This document shows positions 56,177 through 64,000 of a DNA stretch of 64,000 bases, one piece after another. Numbering within the stretch: position 1 is the stretch's first letter; every line of letters begins with the position of its first letter. Below the pieces are notes generated by a model that saw only the letters and a list, made by a program, of their open reading frames with translations, was not told where the DNA came from and ran no database searches. Source of the stretch: Methylocystis sp. SC2 (GTDB taxonomy: Bacteria > Pseudomonadota > Alphaproteobacteria > Rhizobiales > Beijerinckiaceae); the NCBI RefSeq assembly GCF_000304315.1, contig NC_018485.1, forward strand, positions 2,636,501-2,700,500, read 5' to 3'. A program made the position numbers and the translations under genes.

Positions 56177-56647
56177 GTGCTTGACGCTAGACAGACACGC
56201 AGCCTCACGACGGAGAAGGACCTCGAACATCCGATCGAGGCCGTTTGGCGGGCGATGACCGATTCCGAATGGCTCGCCGTTTGGTTCTTTCCAAATGACG
56301 TTGAGCCGGTGGTCGGTCACAAGTTCACGATCTGGAGCCGGCCCATCGAGCGCTGGGACGGCGAGTTCAAATGCCAGGTGCTCGCGGTGGAGCCCGGCCG
56401 TATGTTGCGTTTCCGCTGGTCGGGCGGCGATGACGAGCTGAAGGGTTTTGGCCGATATATCGACACGACAGTCACCTGGACGATCTCGCAGCTGCCGAAT
56501 GGCGGCACGCATTTTGTTTTCGTCCAGGAGGGAATCGACGCCGCCGCCACGGCGGACGCGGTCTATGACGTCATGCTCAAAGGCTCGCAGAGCGTGTTGA
56601 ACTCTCTTGCTAAAAGACTCCCTGACCTCATCGAGCACGGCGCCTGA
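56177..56647 (+). CDS. SRPBCC/AHSA1 domain protein
   Basis: 156 residues from GTG 56177 with AGGGGAG upstream. AHSA1-type features: LEHPIEAVWRAMTDSEWLAV, WFFPNDVEPVVGHKFTIW, DGEFKCQVLAVEPGRMLRFR, TVTWTISQLPNGGTHFVF. A hydrophobic-cavity fold with unknown ligand. It stands 57 bp upstream of the ArgD-like gene on the same strand. Confidence 0.88.
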   Translation: MLDARQTRSLTTEKDLEHPIEAVWRAMTDSEWLAVWFFPNDVEPVVGHKFTIWSRPIERWDGEFKCQVLAVEPGRMLRFRWSGGDDELKGFGRYIDTTVTWTISQLPNGGTHFVFVQEGIDAAATADAVYDVMLKGSQSVLNSLAKRLPDLIEHGA

Positions 56648-56704
56648 ATCGCCGCGCTTCTCCGAGCTCATCTGAGCGGCGACCAATGGCGAGCTCAGAG
56701 CAAC

Positions 56705-57808
56705 ATGTCAGTCACATTTACAGAGTCGACGCGCGAGCCTAACCGACACATCCAACCCGCCGTCGGCGATACAGTCGACGCCGGCGCGCCGCTCGACTTT
56801 TCCGGCGCATCGCTCTTCTTTCCGGAGAATTCTACAGGATCAACGCCGCGCATGGATGCGCCAATGGATTCGCCGCAATCGGCGCCGGAAGCCGCCGCGC
56901 CTTCCGACGCTTTATGCGCGAAGATTTCGCCCGTTTCTTTTGGCGACCGCGTATTATTGTTTCCCACCGAGCCCGACGCCTGGCGTTCCGCCGTCGCAAT
57001 GGTTCGGCGTTACCATGCCCTCGTCGGTCGTCCCAAGCGCCGCCGGTTCATCATCTGCGTCGGGCCCGCCGATGGAACGGCGAGCCTTCCGCCTGGCCTT
57101 GAGGGCGATGACGAGATCGTCATTCTCCGAACGGACGATCACGCCGCAGTGCAGGCGGAAGTCGACGTGAGGACCGCGGGAATTTTGATCGCTCCGGTTC
57201 GAACGCGCGCCGGTTTTGAGGTCGTCCCAGGAAGCGTGCTCGCCCGGCTGCGCGAGACCGCAGACGAATATGGGCTCATGCTCGGGTTCGACGAGACCAT
57301 TTGCGGCCTTGGCCGCTCGGGCATGCTTTGGGCGCACGAATGGACAGGCGTCACCCCGGACCTGATGGTCGCCAGTCATGCGCCTGCAGACGCCCCGCCG
57401 CTGGCCGCGCTCGTCGTCACGCAAAGACTGGCGCGAGGGGCGCTCGGCGGCTCGGCGCTGGTTCAGGCGGCCGCGCTTCTGGCCGGTCATGCCCTTTTCG
57501 ACGCTCTGTCGACGCCAGGCTTTCAGGAACGCGTGCAGAACCGAAGCTGGTATCTCGAAGACCAACTGTCCGCGTTGTTTTATCGACGTCGTGCAGCCTT
57601 TACGGCGCTGGATGGCCTTGGCCTGATGCAGGCGCTAACGCTTGCGGGAGACGCGGAGCCCCTGTGCGCGAAGCTGGCCGAACACGGGCTCCTCACGCGC
57701 GCGATGGGGCCGGTCCTTGGTCTATTCCCTCCGCTCACAGTTGCGGAAAGCGACGTCGATGCGGCGATATCCGTCATTGATATGGTTTGCGCGCGGGAGG
57801 AACGATGA
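56705..57808 (+). CDS. ArgD-like class III aminotransferase homologue lacking the PLP lysine
   Basis: 367 residues, shorter than the family's usual 390-430. Clear homology to acetylornithine aminotransferases: DAWRSAVAMVRRYHALVGRP, GILIAPVRTRAGFEVVPGSV, YGLMLGFDETICGLGRSGML (PLP Asp in place), WAHEWTGVTPDLMVAS. The next residues read HAPADAPPLAALVV where active enzymes have K-GxGGG-PLGA; the Schiff-base Lys is His. The GSEA loop (here TEPDAW) and the Thr of the partner-subunit phosphate loop are also lost. The N-terminal 70 residues are unrelated. Probably a pseudoenzyme. It is coupled by ATGA overlap to the next frame. Confidence 0.82.
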   Translation: MSVTFTESTREPNRHIQPAVGDTVDAGAPLDFSGASLFFPENSTGSTPRMDAPMDSPQSAPEAAAPSDALCAKISPVSFGDRVLLFPTEPDAWRSAVAMVRRYHALVGRPKRRRFIICVGPADGTASLPPGLEGDDEIVILRTDDHAAVQAEVDVRTAGILIAPVRTRAGFEVVPGSVLARLRETADEYGLMLGFDETICGLGRSGMLWAHEWTGVTPDLMVASHAPADAPPLAALVVTQRLARGALGGSALVQAAALLAGHALFDALSTPGFQERVQNRSWYLEDQLSALFYRRRAAFTALDGLGLMQALTLAGDAEPLCAKLAEHGLLTRAMGPVLGLFPPLTVAESDVDAAISVIDMVCAREER

Positions 57809-57945
57809 GCGCGCGAGTCGTTTGCCTCCGCCTCACTGTCGTGGACGCGCCGTCCAATCCGGCCGGAACGGCGTCGGCGGCTCTCGGCGCGACCTCAACG
57901 AAGCGCGCGCGCATCCCTCAAATCGTGGACCATTCAACATTATGA
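57805..57945 (+). CDS. possible 46-residue coupled open frame
   Basis: Starts in an ATGA overlap with the ArgD-like gene and stops in another ATGA overlap with the cupin gene, a geometry rarely kept by chance. The sequence (MSARVVCLRLTVVDAPSNPA...) matches nothing I know. It may be a real small protein or only a ribosome bridge. Confidence 0.4.
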   Translation: MSARVVCLRLTVVDAPSNPAGTASAALGATSTKRARIPQIVDHSTL

Positions 57946-58592
57946 CCGAGATAAATGCGGCTGATCCGAATTCGCGAGTCGTCAAGCGAGATCCTGTTCC
58001 CCCCGCTCTGCGGCGATTCATCTGGGACATTCAGTCCATGGTCGAACTCGCCGAAAGCGAGCGGGAGGTGTTGCTGATCGGCCGCGATCTCATGGCCCGG
58101 CTGTTTACGACGGACGATTGGCTGCCAACGGTCTTCGCCGTCCCAAATCCCGCCGGAGGCGAGCAATTCCAGATTTATCGCGACGTGCTGGATCGCTTTT
58201 CGCTCGTGAGCACAATTTTGTCAGGCGGCGCCTGCGTGACCATCTTTCAGCCTTCGGTTTGGGAGATTGCCGGCGTGTTGCGCGGCGCGGTCAACCGCCA
58301 GCAACCCGAGGCTTCTTCGACGAAGAGCGCTCAGGCCGGCGTGTCCCGTCTGTTGCATGCGCCCGCCGTGGAAGCCCGCGCGTCCGGGAGCGGGGAGGTC
58401 GTGGAGCTTTGCAACGCGCTGCATGATCGGACATCCATCGTCATTCATGTTTATGGCGGCGACATCGGAGCGATCACTCGCCGAACCGGCGCGTCACGCG
58501 AAAGTATGGACGCGCAGCCATTGGGCTACGCCAATGCGGAAAACGCTCCTCCTTACGATATCTTTTCAATTCAGAATGAGCTCCGGGATTGA
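57942..58592 (+). CDS. thiol-dioxygenase (CDO/3MDO-type) cupin homologue lacking iron ligands
   Basis: 216 residues. Related to the cysteine dioxygenase/3-mercaptopropionate dioxygenase cupins: LIGRDLMARLFTTDDWLP, QFQIYRDVLDRFSLVSTIL, SVWEIAGVLRGAVN and the C-terminal IVIHVYGGDIGAITRR with the third His. The first cupin motif, which in active enzymes reads P(V/I)HDHxVWG, is TIFQPSVWE here, so two of the three iron-binding His are gone. Like its neighbour it looks like a pseudoenzyme kept for another role. Confidence 0.75.
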   Translation: MTEINAADPNSRVVKRDPVPPALRRFIWDIQSMVELAESEREVLLIGRDLMARLFTTDDWLPTVFAVPNPAGGEQFQIYRDVLDRFSLVSTILSGGACVTIFQPSVWEIAGVLRGAVNRQQPEASSTKSAQAGVSRLLHAPAVEARASGSGEVVELCNALHDRTSIVIHVYGGDIGAITRRTGASRESMDAQPLGYANAENAPPYDIFSIQNELRD

Positions 58593-58624
58593 AGAGAATG
58601 ATCCAAAGGAGAAAGCGACAATTC

Positions 58625-58879
58625 CTATGAGGGATCGAAATATTCGATCTTTTGACCTGGGTCTCTGTTCGGGCAGGGAATTTCCTTGAACAGAACTTCG
58701 GCGAAGGCTTTGAGGCCCGTATTCGTGCGCAGAGACAGGCGATTGGGGTCGGAGGTCCAGCTTTGATAAGTGACGATCCCACGGGTGATGCTGATCACCG
58801 TGTATTTTTCCGAGTTGATTTCGCCGCCCTTCGTTCGATAGCACTTCCCGGGCAGAACGCTTTCTTCCTTCATTGGCAT
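58625..58879 (-). CDS. small conserved-looking protein of unknown function
   Basis: 84 residues; GAGGTGAG six bases before the ATG at 58879 is a strong ribosome site. The sequence suggests a small beta-barrel (VLPGKCYRTKGGEINSEKYT, VISITRGIVTYQSW, AEVLFKEIPC). No family named. It is followed by the pseudoenzyme cluster tail to tail and preceded by the ferredoxin gene on the same strand. Confidence 0.65.
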   Translation of the reverse strand: MPMKEESVLPGKCYRTKGGEINSEKYTVISITRGIVTYQSWTSDPNRLSLRTNTGLKAFAEVLFKEIPCPNRDPGQKIEYFDPS

Positions 58880-58998
58880 GGATGCTCACCTCGCATCTTG
58901 GCGCCGCGTGCACGGTGGGTGAGCAAGTTCCAGACCATATAGAATTTCCCGGGAGCGTTCGTTGCGGCGCCGTTGACGTTCGAACCCATGCGGGAGGA

Positions 58999-59328
58999 TT
59001 AGAAGCCGGTCGCATCCTCGGGCGCGATGCGGATTTCCATTCCGTCCAAAATGTCATCGAACCTGATTTGACAGGCGAGACGCGAATTGAATTTGCGGTG
59101 GCTGGCTGTCGCAAGCATCCGGCTTTCTCCGGGTCCGGAGCTGGCCATTTCAATCCCTTGAGGCAAGGTGAGATAGACATGGCAGGTCGCGCAGGCGCAA
59201 CTGCCGCCGCATTGCGCGACCAGCTCTTCGACGCCGGCGCGCCGAATCAGTTTCATCAGCGAGACGCCATTCTTGCCGGCGATGTCCTGTCTGGCGCCGT
59301 CACGGGTTTCAAGAGTGAACTTTGCCAT
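58999..59328 (-). CDS. 2Fe-2S ferredoxin, adrenodoxin/FdxB type
   Basis: 109 residues from ATG 59328 (GGAG upstream). Cluster ligands: C in VAQCGGSCACATCHVYL (three Cys with C-x5-C-x2-C spacing) and the fourth in RLACQIRFDD. It begins MAKFTLETRDGARQDIAGKN. Carries electrons for Fe-S assembly, hydroxylases or possibly nitrogenase; the partner is unknown. Confidence 0.92.
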   Translation of the reverse strand: MAKFTLETRDGARQDIAGKNGVSLMKLIRRAGVEELVAQCGGSCACATCHVYLTLPQGIEMASSGPGESRMLATASHRKFNSRLACQIRFDDILDGMEIRIAPEDATGF

Positions 59329-59387
59329 CTTTCTCCATCCGCCCGACGGCGTTAGCGATGTTTTCCTTGGCGCAGCGCGGCAGCGCG

Positions 59388-60074
59388 TCACGATCCCAAA
59401 TTCAGTGACGCGAAATCAGGGCAAACCGTATGGCGACTGTCTGCAGGACCCTCTCGCGCGATGAGCGTCGTCGCAAGGCCCGCCGACTGCGCGGCGTCCA
59501 ATTCCTCCCCATCGCCCGACAGCGCCAGCACCGTCTCCGAAGGCAAATCGAGACGCTCACAGATCGCGCGGTAGGAGGCGGGTTCGATTTTCTGACCGAT
59601 GGACGTGTCGAAGAAATCCTCGAACAGGCGTGTGAGGTCGCCCCAGGCGCCGTGGCCCAGCATGAGTTGCTGCGCCAATCTCGAATTGGACGAGTAAACA
59701 AACAGGCGACGGCCCGACGCAGCCCATGATCCCAGCGATTCCGCAACGTCGGGATAAAGCTCGCTCTTGATCGCACCCGCTGCATAACTCTCTCGCCAGA
59801 TCAGGCCCTGTATCGTCTTCAGCGGGGTCGCCTTGCGGTTCTGCTTCATCCAGCGCAGCAACAGCGCTTCGGCTTCCTCGAGCTTCAAGTCGAATCCGCC
59901 GAGGAGACGCCCCGTTTCCTCCAAGGCGTCTTCCACATCCGGGTCCGAGGCATGTTCCGCGATAAAGGCGCCGAGCCGCGCCTGCGCGAGCGGCATGAGA
60001 GTCCCGGTCACGAAAGCCATCGGAACGGCGGCGCCTTCGAGCTCGATCAAAATGGCGCGCACCGGTTCATTCAT
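59388..60074 (-). CDS. MtnC-like HAD phosphatase homologue with altered catalytic motif
   Basis: 228 residues, length and order of enolase-phosphatase E1 (MtnC) of methionine salvage: MPLAQARLGAFIAEHASDPD, IQGLIWRESYAAGAIKSELY, LFVYSSNSRLAQQLMLGHGA, WGDLTRLFEDFFDTSIGQKI, LDAAQSAGLATTLIAREG. Motif I, usually TDIEGT with the nucleophile Asp, reads IELEGA here. The last acidic loop (SDxxEELDAA) reads SGDGEELDAA. Phosphatase activity is therefore doubtful. It lies 59 bp upstream of the ferredoxin gene on the same strand. Confidence 0.78.
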   Translation of the reverse strand: MNEPVRAILIELEGAAVPMAFVTGTLMPLAQARLGAFIAEHASDPDVEDALEETGRLLGGFDLKLEEAEALLLRWMKQNRKATPLKTIQGLIWRESYAAGAIKSELYPDVAESLGSWAASGRRLFVYSSNSRLAQQLMLGHGAWGDLTRLFEDFFDTSIGQKIEPASYRAICERLDLPSETVLALSGDGEELDAAQSAGLATTLIAREGPADSRHTVCPDFASLNLGS

Positions 60075-60239
60075 CGCAGGTCCGTATGGTGTAGACTTGT
60101 CGCAACCGCGCCACGGATCGCCGACGCTTCAGCTGTTCCCAAAGTTGCGCTCTGGCAAGCATCTTATGTGCCGCATTCTCGCTCGCCAGGCTCTAATGCG
60201 ATGGTGTCGCGCCGCGCGCCACTGTTCGGAGGCCCCACG

Positions 60240-60866
60240 ATGGCTCCAATCTCGGAAGATTTGAAAGCGGTCACGGGCGGCACGCTGCGACACTATAATC
60301 AACGCGCCGAGGCGTTCTGGGAGGGAACGCGCAGCCACGACGTCTCGCAAAATATCGCGGCGATGCTCAGCCACATTCGCGGCGAGCCTCCTTTCACCTT
60401 GCTCGATTTCGGTTGCGGGCCAGGACGCGATTTGAAGGCGCTCGCGGCGCTTGGCCATGTCGCGATCGGGCTTGATGGAGCGCCGCGCTTCGTCGAAATG
60501 GCGCGCATTCACAGCGGATGCGAGGTCTGGCTGCAGGATTTTCTCGCGCTCGATCTTCCTGAACGCCACTTTGACGGTGTCTTCGCCAATGCGTCGCTGT
60601 TTCACGTGCCCCGCAGCGAATTGCCGCGCGTCCTGCGCGCGCTCCACGCCGCTTTGAAGCCGGGGGGCGTCCTGTTCAGCTCCATTCCGCATGGCGCGGA
60701 TCAGGAAGGATGGAGCAATGAACGCTATGGCGTGTTTCATGCGCCCGAAAGCTGGCGCGCGTTCGGGTCGATGGCGGGCTTCGTCGAGGTCGAGCGCTAT
60801 TACCGGCCCAGCGGCGCGCCGCCGGGCGAACAGCCATGGCTGGCGAGCGTATGGCGACGCGAATAG
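60240..60866 (+). CDS. class I SAM-dependent methyltransferase
   Basis: 208 residues from ATG 60240, with GGAGG eight bases upstream. Motifs: YNQRAEAFWEGTRSHDVSQN, TLLDFGCGPGRDLKALAALG, IGLDGAPRFVEMAR, FDGVFANASLFHVPRSELPR, LKPGGVLFSSIPHG. It resembles small-molecule (tellurite/thiol-type) methyltransferases. It converges on the DUF255 gene. Confidence 0.88.
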   Translation: MAPISEDLKAVTGGTLRHYNQRAEAFWEGTRSHDVSQNIAAMLSHIRGEPPFTLLDFGCGPGRDLKALAALGHVAIGLDGAPRFVEMARIHSGCEVWLQDFLALDLPERHFDGVFANASLFHVPRSELPRVLRALHAALKPGGVLFSSIPHGADQEGWSNERYGVFHAPESWRAFGSMAGFVEVERYYRPSGAPPGEQPWLASVWRRE

Positions 60867-60886
60867 GCGGCGCCGCGAGAACCGCG

Positions 60887-62914
60887 TCACGTCTCGCGCA
60901 GAGCCGCCGCAAGCGCGTCGGGCTCGATGATCGGCAATGAGCAGACCATTCCGCGACAAACATAGGCCGTGGCGCGCGCGCCGAGCATGGTTTTGCCGAA
61001 AGCCGGATGCGCGCGAGGCAGCGTGGCCGCGGGCGCGATGACGTTCAAGACCCGACCGGGCTGACTGACGCCGTAGATCACGCGCTTCAGCGCCGCCGTA
61101 TCCGCCGCGTCGTTTTCGCCAATCACGACGATCTGCAAGGCCTCTCGCAGCATTTCCATGCCGTTCAACAAAGACGAAAAACCAAGAATGCGCTCGCGAA
61201 TTGTCCCGGCAAAATCCTGCGCGATCGCCTCGGCGCGTTCCCGGTAGACGCTCTCGCCCGTCAAATAATAAAGCTGCGCCAGCGCCTGCAGCATCATGCC
61301 ATTGCCGGAGGGAAGCGCGGAATCCTCGGCGATTTTCACGCGCGCGATCAGCGTATCAGCGTCGTCGGCGGCATAGAAATAGCCGCCGGTTCGATCGCGG
61401 TAATGATGCTCCACATGCTCGACCCAGCGTCGCGCGCATTCGAGATAAGACGGCGCGCCGGCGGCTTCGTAGAGCGCCAGCGCGGCGCGGCACATCGCGC
61501 CGTAGTCGTCGAGGACGGCCATATGACGGGCGCGCGCGCATCGCCAGGAATGCAGCAGACGACCTTCGTCCGTCGTCATCGCGCTTTTGACGAAATCGAA
61601 GGCCGCGATGGCGATATCGAGCCAGTCCTCACGCTCAAACACGCACGCCGCCTTTGCGATGGCGGCGATCGTCAATCCATTCCAGTCCGCCAGAACCTTA
61701 TCGTCGCATCCGGGCCTCACGCGGCGCGCGCGCGCCAAGAACAGGGCGGCGCGGTCTCGCGCCAGCGCCGCCTCGGTCTCCTCGTCCAGCAGCTCGATTG
61801 ATCCGAGGCGATTGAGAACGGATTTGCCGTGCTCCCAATTGCCTTCGCGGCTGACGCCATAGGCGCGTTCAAAGAATGGCGCGCGCGCGCCGAGCGCTTC
61901 TCGTATCTCGGTTTGGCTCCACGCGTAGAACTTGCCTTCTTCGCCCTCGCTGTCGGCGTCGAGACTGCTGGCGAACCCGCCGCCGGGCGCGCGCATCTCG
62001 CGCGTCATCCACTCGATCGTCTCTGTCACGCGCAGGCGATACAGTTCACGCCGTTCGTCTTGCCAGACCTCTGTCAGCAGTTCGATCAGCTGCGCGTTGT
62101 CGTAGAGCATTTTTTCAAAATGCGGCACGAGCCATCGATTGTCGGTCGAGTAGCGCGCGAAGCCGCCGCCCAAATGGTCGTAAACGCCGCCTTGCGAGAT
62201 ATGATCGAGCGTCAAAACGACGGCTTGCCGTAACGAGTCGCGGCCCGTTCGCTTCCAGGCCCTCCAGAGAAAGTCGAGGCTGGTCGTCTGCGGGAATTTT
62301 GGCGCCGCCCCGAAGCCCCCGTCGACGCGGTCGAGCCGTTGCGCCAACTGCGCGCAAATGCTCTCGACGAGGTGGGGAGAGACCGGCTCTCCGGGAGTCG
62401 TTTCTGAGAGGCTGGCCAGTCCCGCGCTGAGCTCGGCGACATTATGTTCGATGGCGTTGGCGCGCGCGCGCCACAGCTCCGCGATGGTTTTTAGAAGCTC
62501 GGCGAAGCCGGGTCTCCCGCCCTGCGCAAAGGGCGGAAAATATGTGCCGCCCCAGAAGGGCTGGCCCTCCGGCGTCAGAAACATCGTCAAAGGCCAGCCG
62601 CCGCGCTGACCCATCATCATCAAAGCCTGTTGATACAGATAGTCGACGTCCGGCCGCTCTTCGCGATCCACCTTCACATTGATGAAAGATTCATTCATCA
62701 ACGCCGCGATTTCGGGGTTCTCGAACGATTCATGCGCCATCACATGGCACCAATGACAGGCGGCGTAGCCGGACGAGAGCAATATCGGTTTGCCCGTCTG
62801 CTTGGCGAGCGCGAGCGTTTCCGCGCTCCACGCCTGCCAGTGCACCGGGTTGTGCTGGTGCTGCAGTAAATAGGGGCTGGTCTCTTGACCGAGCCGATTG
62901 GTCTCGATGGTCAT
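60887..62914 (-). CDS. DUF255 thioredoxin-like / glycan-toroid protein (YyaL type)
   Basis: 675 residues. The N-terminal thioredoxin fold has the hallmark [20 protein letters not shown] and [19 protein letters not shown], then [20 protein letters not shown]. The rest is an alpha/alpha toroid ([64 protein letters not shown]). Homologues are bacterial YyaL and eukaryotic SPATA20. Function not established. Confidence 0.93.
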   Translation of the reverse strand: MTIETNRLGQETSPYLLQHQHNPVHWQAWSAETLALAKQTGKPILLSSGYAACHWCHVMAHESFENPEIAALMNESFINVKVDREERPDVDYLYQQALMMMGQRGGWPLTMFLTPEGQPFWGGTYFPPFAQGGRPGFAELLKTIAELWRARANAIEHNVAELSAGLASLSETTPGEPVSPHLVESICAQLAQRLDRVDGGFGAAPKFPQTTSLDFLWRAWKRTGRDSLRQAVVLTLDHISQGGVYDHLGGGFARYSTDNRWLVPHFEKMLYDNAQLIELLTEVWQDERRELYRLRVTETIEWMTREMRAPGGGFASSLDADSEGEEGKFYAWSQTEIREALGARAPFFERAYGVSREGNWEHGKSVLNRLGSIELLDEETEAALARDRAALFLARARRVRPGCDDKVLADWNGLTIAAIAKAACVFEREDWLDIAIAAFDFVKSAMTTDEGRLLHSWRCARARHMAVLDDYGAMCRAALALYEAAGAPSYLECARRWVEHVEHHYRDRTGGYFYAADDADTLIARVKIAEDSALPSGNGMMLQALAQLYYLTGESVYRERAEAIAQDFAGTIRERILGFSSLLNGMEMLREALQIVVIGENDAADTAALKRVIYGVSQPGRVLNVIAPAATLPRAHPAFGKTMLGARATAYVCRGMVCSLPIIEPDALAAALRET

Positions 62915-63117
62915 GGAGCGGTCCTCCGCGCCTCGATGACATATGGCTGCCGGACGTCAAGCGCCATTCGCCGCCGGCGGATCTCGTCGATGCGCCGCGG
63001 GCCAGGGATTTCGCCGGGCGCAAAACGCTGAACGGCTGGGAAGAGGCGTATCGGGGGAGGGAGAGTCGCGCGCGGCGCCTGGTTCCGCCTGATTGGCTCA
63101 GGGGCGCCGCGCGTCGA

Positions 63118-63420
63118 TCAATGTGGGGCGACTTCGTTGCTGGGGAGCACGTCGCGGATACGCTTGCCTTCCACCCAGACGAAAGCGCCGTCGGCGTCGG
63201 CGCAGGCGATGTCCTGTTCGGCGATCAGCTTGTCGCAGAGCATGATGCAAATGGCGTCGATCGGCGCGTCTCTGTCGTTTTCTTCGGTCATGCGGTCGAT
63301 GGAGATTTCACCCATCTCCTCGTCGTCGACCAAATGGATGATAAACACTTCCTCATGGCCCGGAGAGCCGTGCGCGTTCACCCGGAAGGTTTCCCCCTTG
63401 TAGCGGAATTCGCGTATCAT
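63118..63420 (-). CDS. small acidic protein of unknown function
   Basis: 100 residues (MIREFRYKGETFRVNAHGSP, then EEVFIIHLVDDEEMGEISID). Composition and a steady frame support a gene; family not recognised. The 203 bp on its left (62915-63117) hold no recognised gene, although one plus-strand frame stays open. Confidence 0.6.
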   Translation of the reverse strand: MIREFRYKGETFRVNAHGSPGHEEVFIIHLVDDEEMGEISIDRMTEENDRDAPIDAICIMLCDKLIAEQDIACADADGAFVWVEGKRIRDVLPSNEVAPH

Positions 63421-63768
63421 TCCTGGCCCTTTTTTTCATTTGCTTGATGTGTCCGCGATTGCGCGCCTTGGCTTTTCGGGCGGCCCCCGCGTGCCCGGCG
63501 CGCACGCAAACTGCGTGCCATTTGTGCGTCGTTGACCTTCGTTTTGCGCGAAGAGTCGCGGAAATTGCTTTTGAATGAGGCAAGAGGCGTTGAGAAGCAT
63601 AGAAAAGCGCCACGCCCATCCCGCCGAAGACGTCCCTCTAATAAGCGTGAACGGCGTGGCCGGCGCGGCGCGATTTCGCCGGACGGTCTTCTCGCTTGTG
63701 ATCGACCGCGGCCGGCGCGAAAGCGATGTCGCTCATTATGTGGCTCAGCGATTGCTTTGAGCCGGCCA
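63421..63768. other. intergenic region before the right-edge gene
   Basis: A plus-strand open frame (63575-63760) ends eight bases before the TPR gene and contains LISVNGV, reminiscent of peptidyl-prolyl isomerase N-termini, but the rest does not fit. Not called as a gene. Confidence 0.35.
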
Positions 63769-64000
63769 TGAACACTCCGCGCGCCGATGCTGACGTCGTG
63801 AACTTTGGCGAACTCGACCCAAAGACCAACGAACTCCTGCAGCAGGGCGTCGTCGCCTATCGGACCGACCGAGAAAAGGCCGACAGTCTCTTCAAGCAGG
63901 CGCTGGCGCTGACGCCGCAGGAACTCGCGCCCTATTACTGCCTGTACAAAATTCACACCTACATGGGCAGTCTCGACTACGCCGCCGACGTCGCGGCGCA
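63769..64000 (+). CDS. TPR-containing protein, 5' part (cut by window edge)
   Basis: 77 residues are visible from ATG 63769: FGELDPKTNELLQQGVVAYR, ADSLFKQALALTPQELAPYY, CLYKIHTYMGSLDYAADVA. A tetratricopeptide-like helix pair is clear. Similar small TPR proteins occur in nif clusters, so this may be the edge of a nitrogen-fixation region, which is inference. Confidence 0.7.

Noticed and set aside
62915..63117. Open plus-strand frame left of the small acidic gene
   Set aside because: No start codon with ribosome site, no known motif; open frames of this length are common at this GC content.
63575..63760. Plus-strand frame with LISVNGV, peptidyl-prolyl isomerase-like start
   Set aside because: Only seven residues fit and the rest is unlike the family.

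Overview
The window looks like chromosomal DNA of a high-GC, methanol-oxidising, probably nitrogen-fixing alphaproteobacterium. The best fit is a type II methanotroph of the Methylocystis/Methylosinus kind. The grounds are a calcium-type methanol dehydrogenase operon (mxaFJGIRSACKLD), a PqqA of the methylotroph type, a NifA with the rhizobial cysteine motif, Usg and NepR-type proteins, and promoters of the alphaproteobacterial EcfG type. No methane monooxygenase gene is present, so methanotrophy itself is inferred. The genus cannot be fixed from this window alone.

Layout: 1-2.5 kb carries an FtsX/MacB-type permease (cut by the window edge) and a Tat-exported His-rich beta-propeller. 2.7-7.0 kb is a peptidoglycan-recycling block (nagA, SIS-type glucosamine-6-P deaminase, murQ, nagZ). 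7.2-10.8 kb holds a DUF3047 protein, an AraC regulator, a LysE exporter and two methyltransferase remnants. 11.3-18.2 kb holds Calvin/pentose-phosphate genes (prk, tkt, fba, and further on rpe) without RuBisCO, interrupted by two methyltransferases and a decayed toxin-antitoxin pair. 18.3-21 kb is an island-like stretch at tRNA-Gln with recombinase and IS630 remnants and an AT-richer glycosyltransferase. 21-29 kb is a mixed region (PAS-receiver protein, L,D-transpeptidase, old yellow enzyme, DUF302, DUF3617, pentapeptide protein, dihaem cytochrome c, trypsin-like protease).

29.6-42.5 kb is the methanol-oxidation centre. It holds the two dehydrogenase subunits, cytochrome cL, MxaJ, the MoxR/VWA-type maturation set for calcium insertion, MxaD and a lipoprotein. 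A MoxX/MoxY-like two-component pair follows, then a tiny orphan pqqA for the PQQ cofactor. Strong RNA stem-loops after mxaF and after mxaI probably set the subunit stoichiometry. 42.8-47.5 kb contains usg, nifA, a molybdate-binding molbindin, a truncated haemoglobin and a receiver protein lacking its phospho-acceptor. 48-54 kb is one iron-uptake operon (TonB receptor, two tandem PKHD dioxygenases, exbB, exbD, tonB). 54-56 kb has two NepR-like anti-sigma genes, csbD and a J-domain protein, with two good EcfG promoters. 56-60 kb carries a run of enzyme homologues that have lost catalytic residues: an ArgD-like aminotransferase without its lysine, a thiol-dioxygenase cupin without its HxH, and an MtnC-like phosphatase without its aspartate. 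60-64 kb holds a methyltransferase, a DUF255 thioredoxin-like protein, a small conserved protein and the start of a TPR protein.

Six copies of a two-module palindromic intergenic repeat of about 105-117 bp are scattered over the window. Four of them touch or supply the stop codon of the neighbouring gene. The most unusual items are the pseudoenzyme run at 56.7-60.1 kb, this repeat family, and the NepR/EcfG-promoter arrangement at 54-55 kb.
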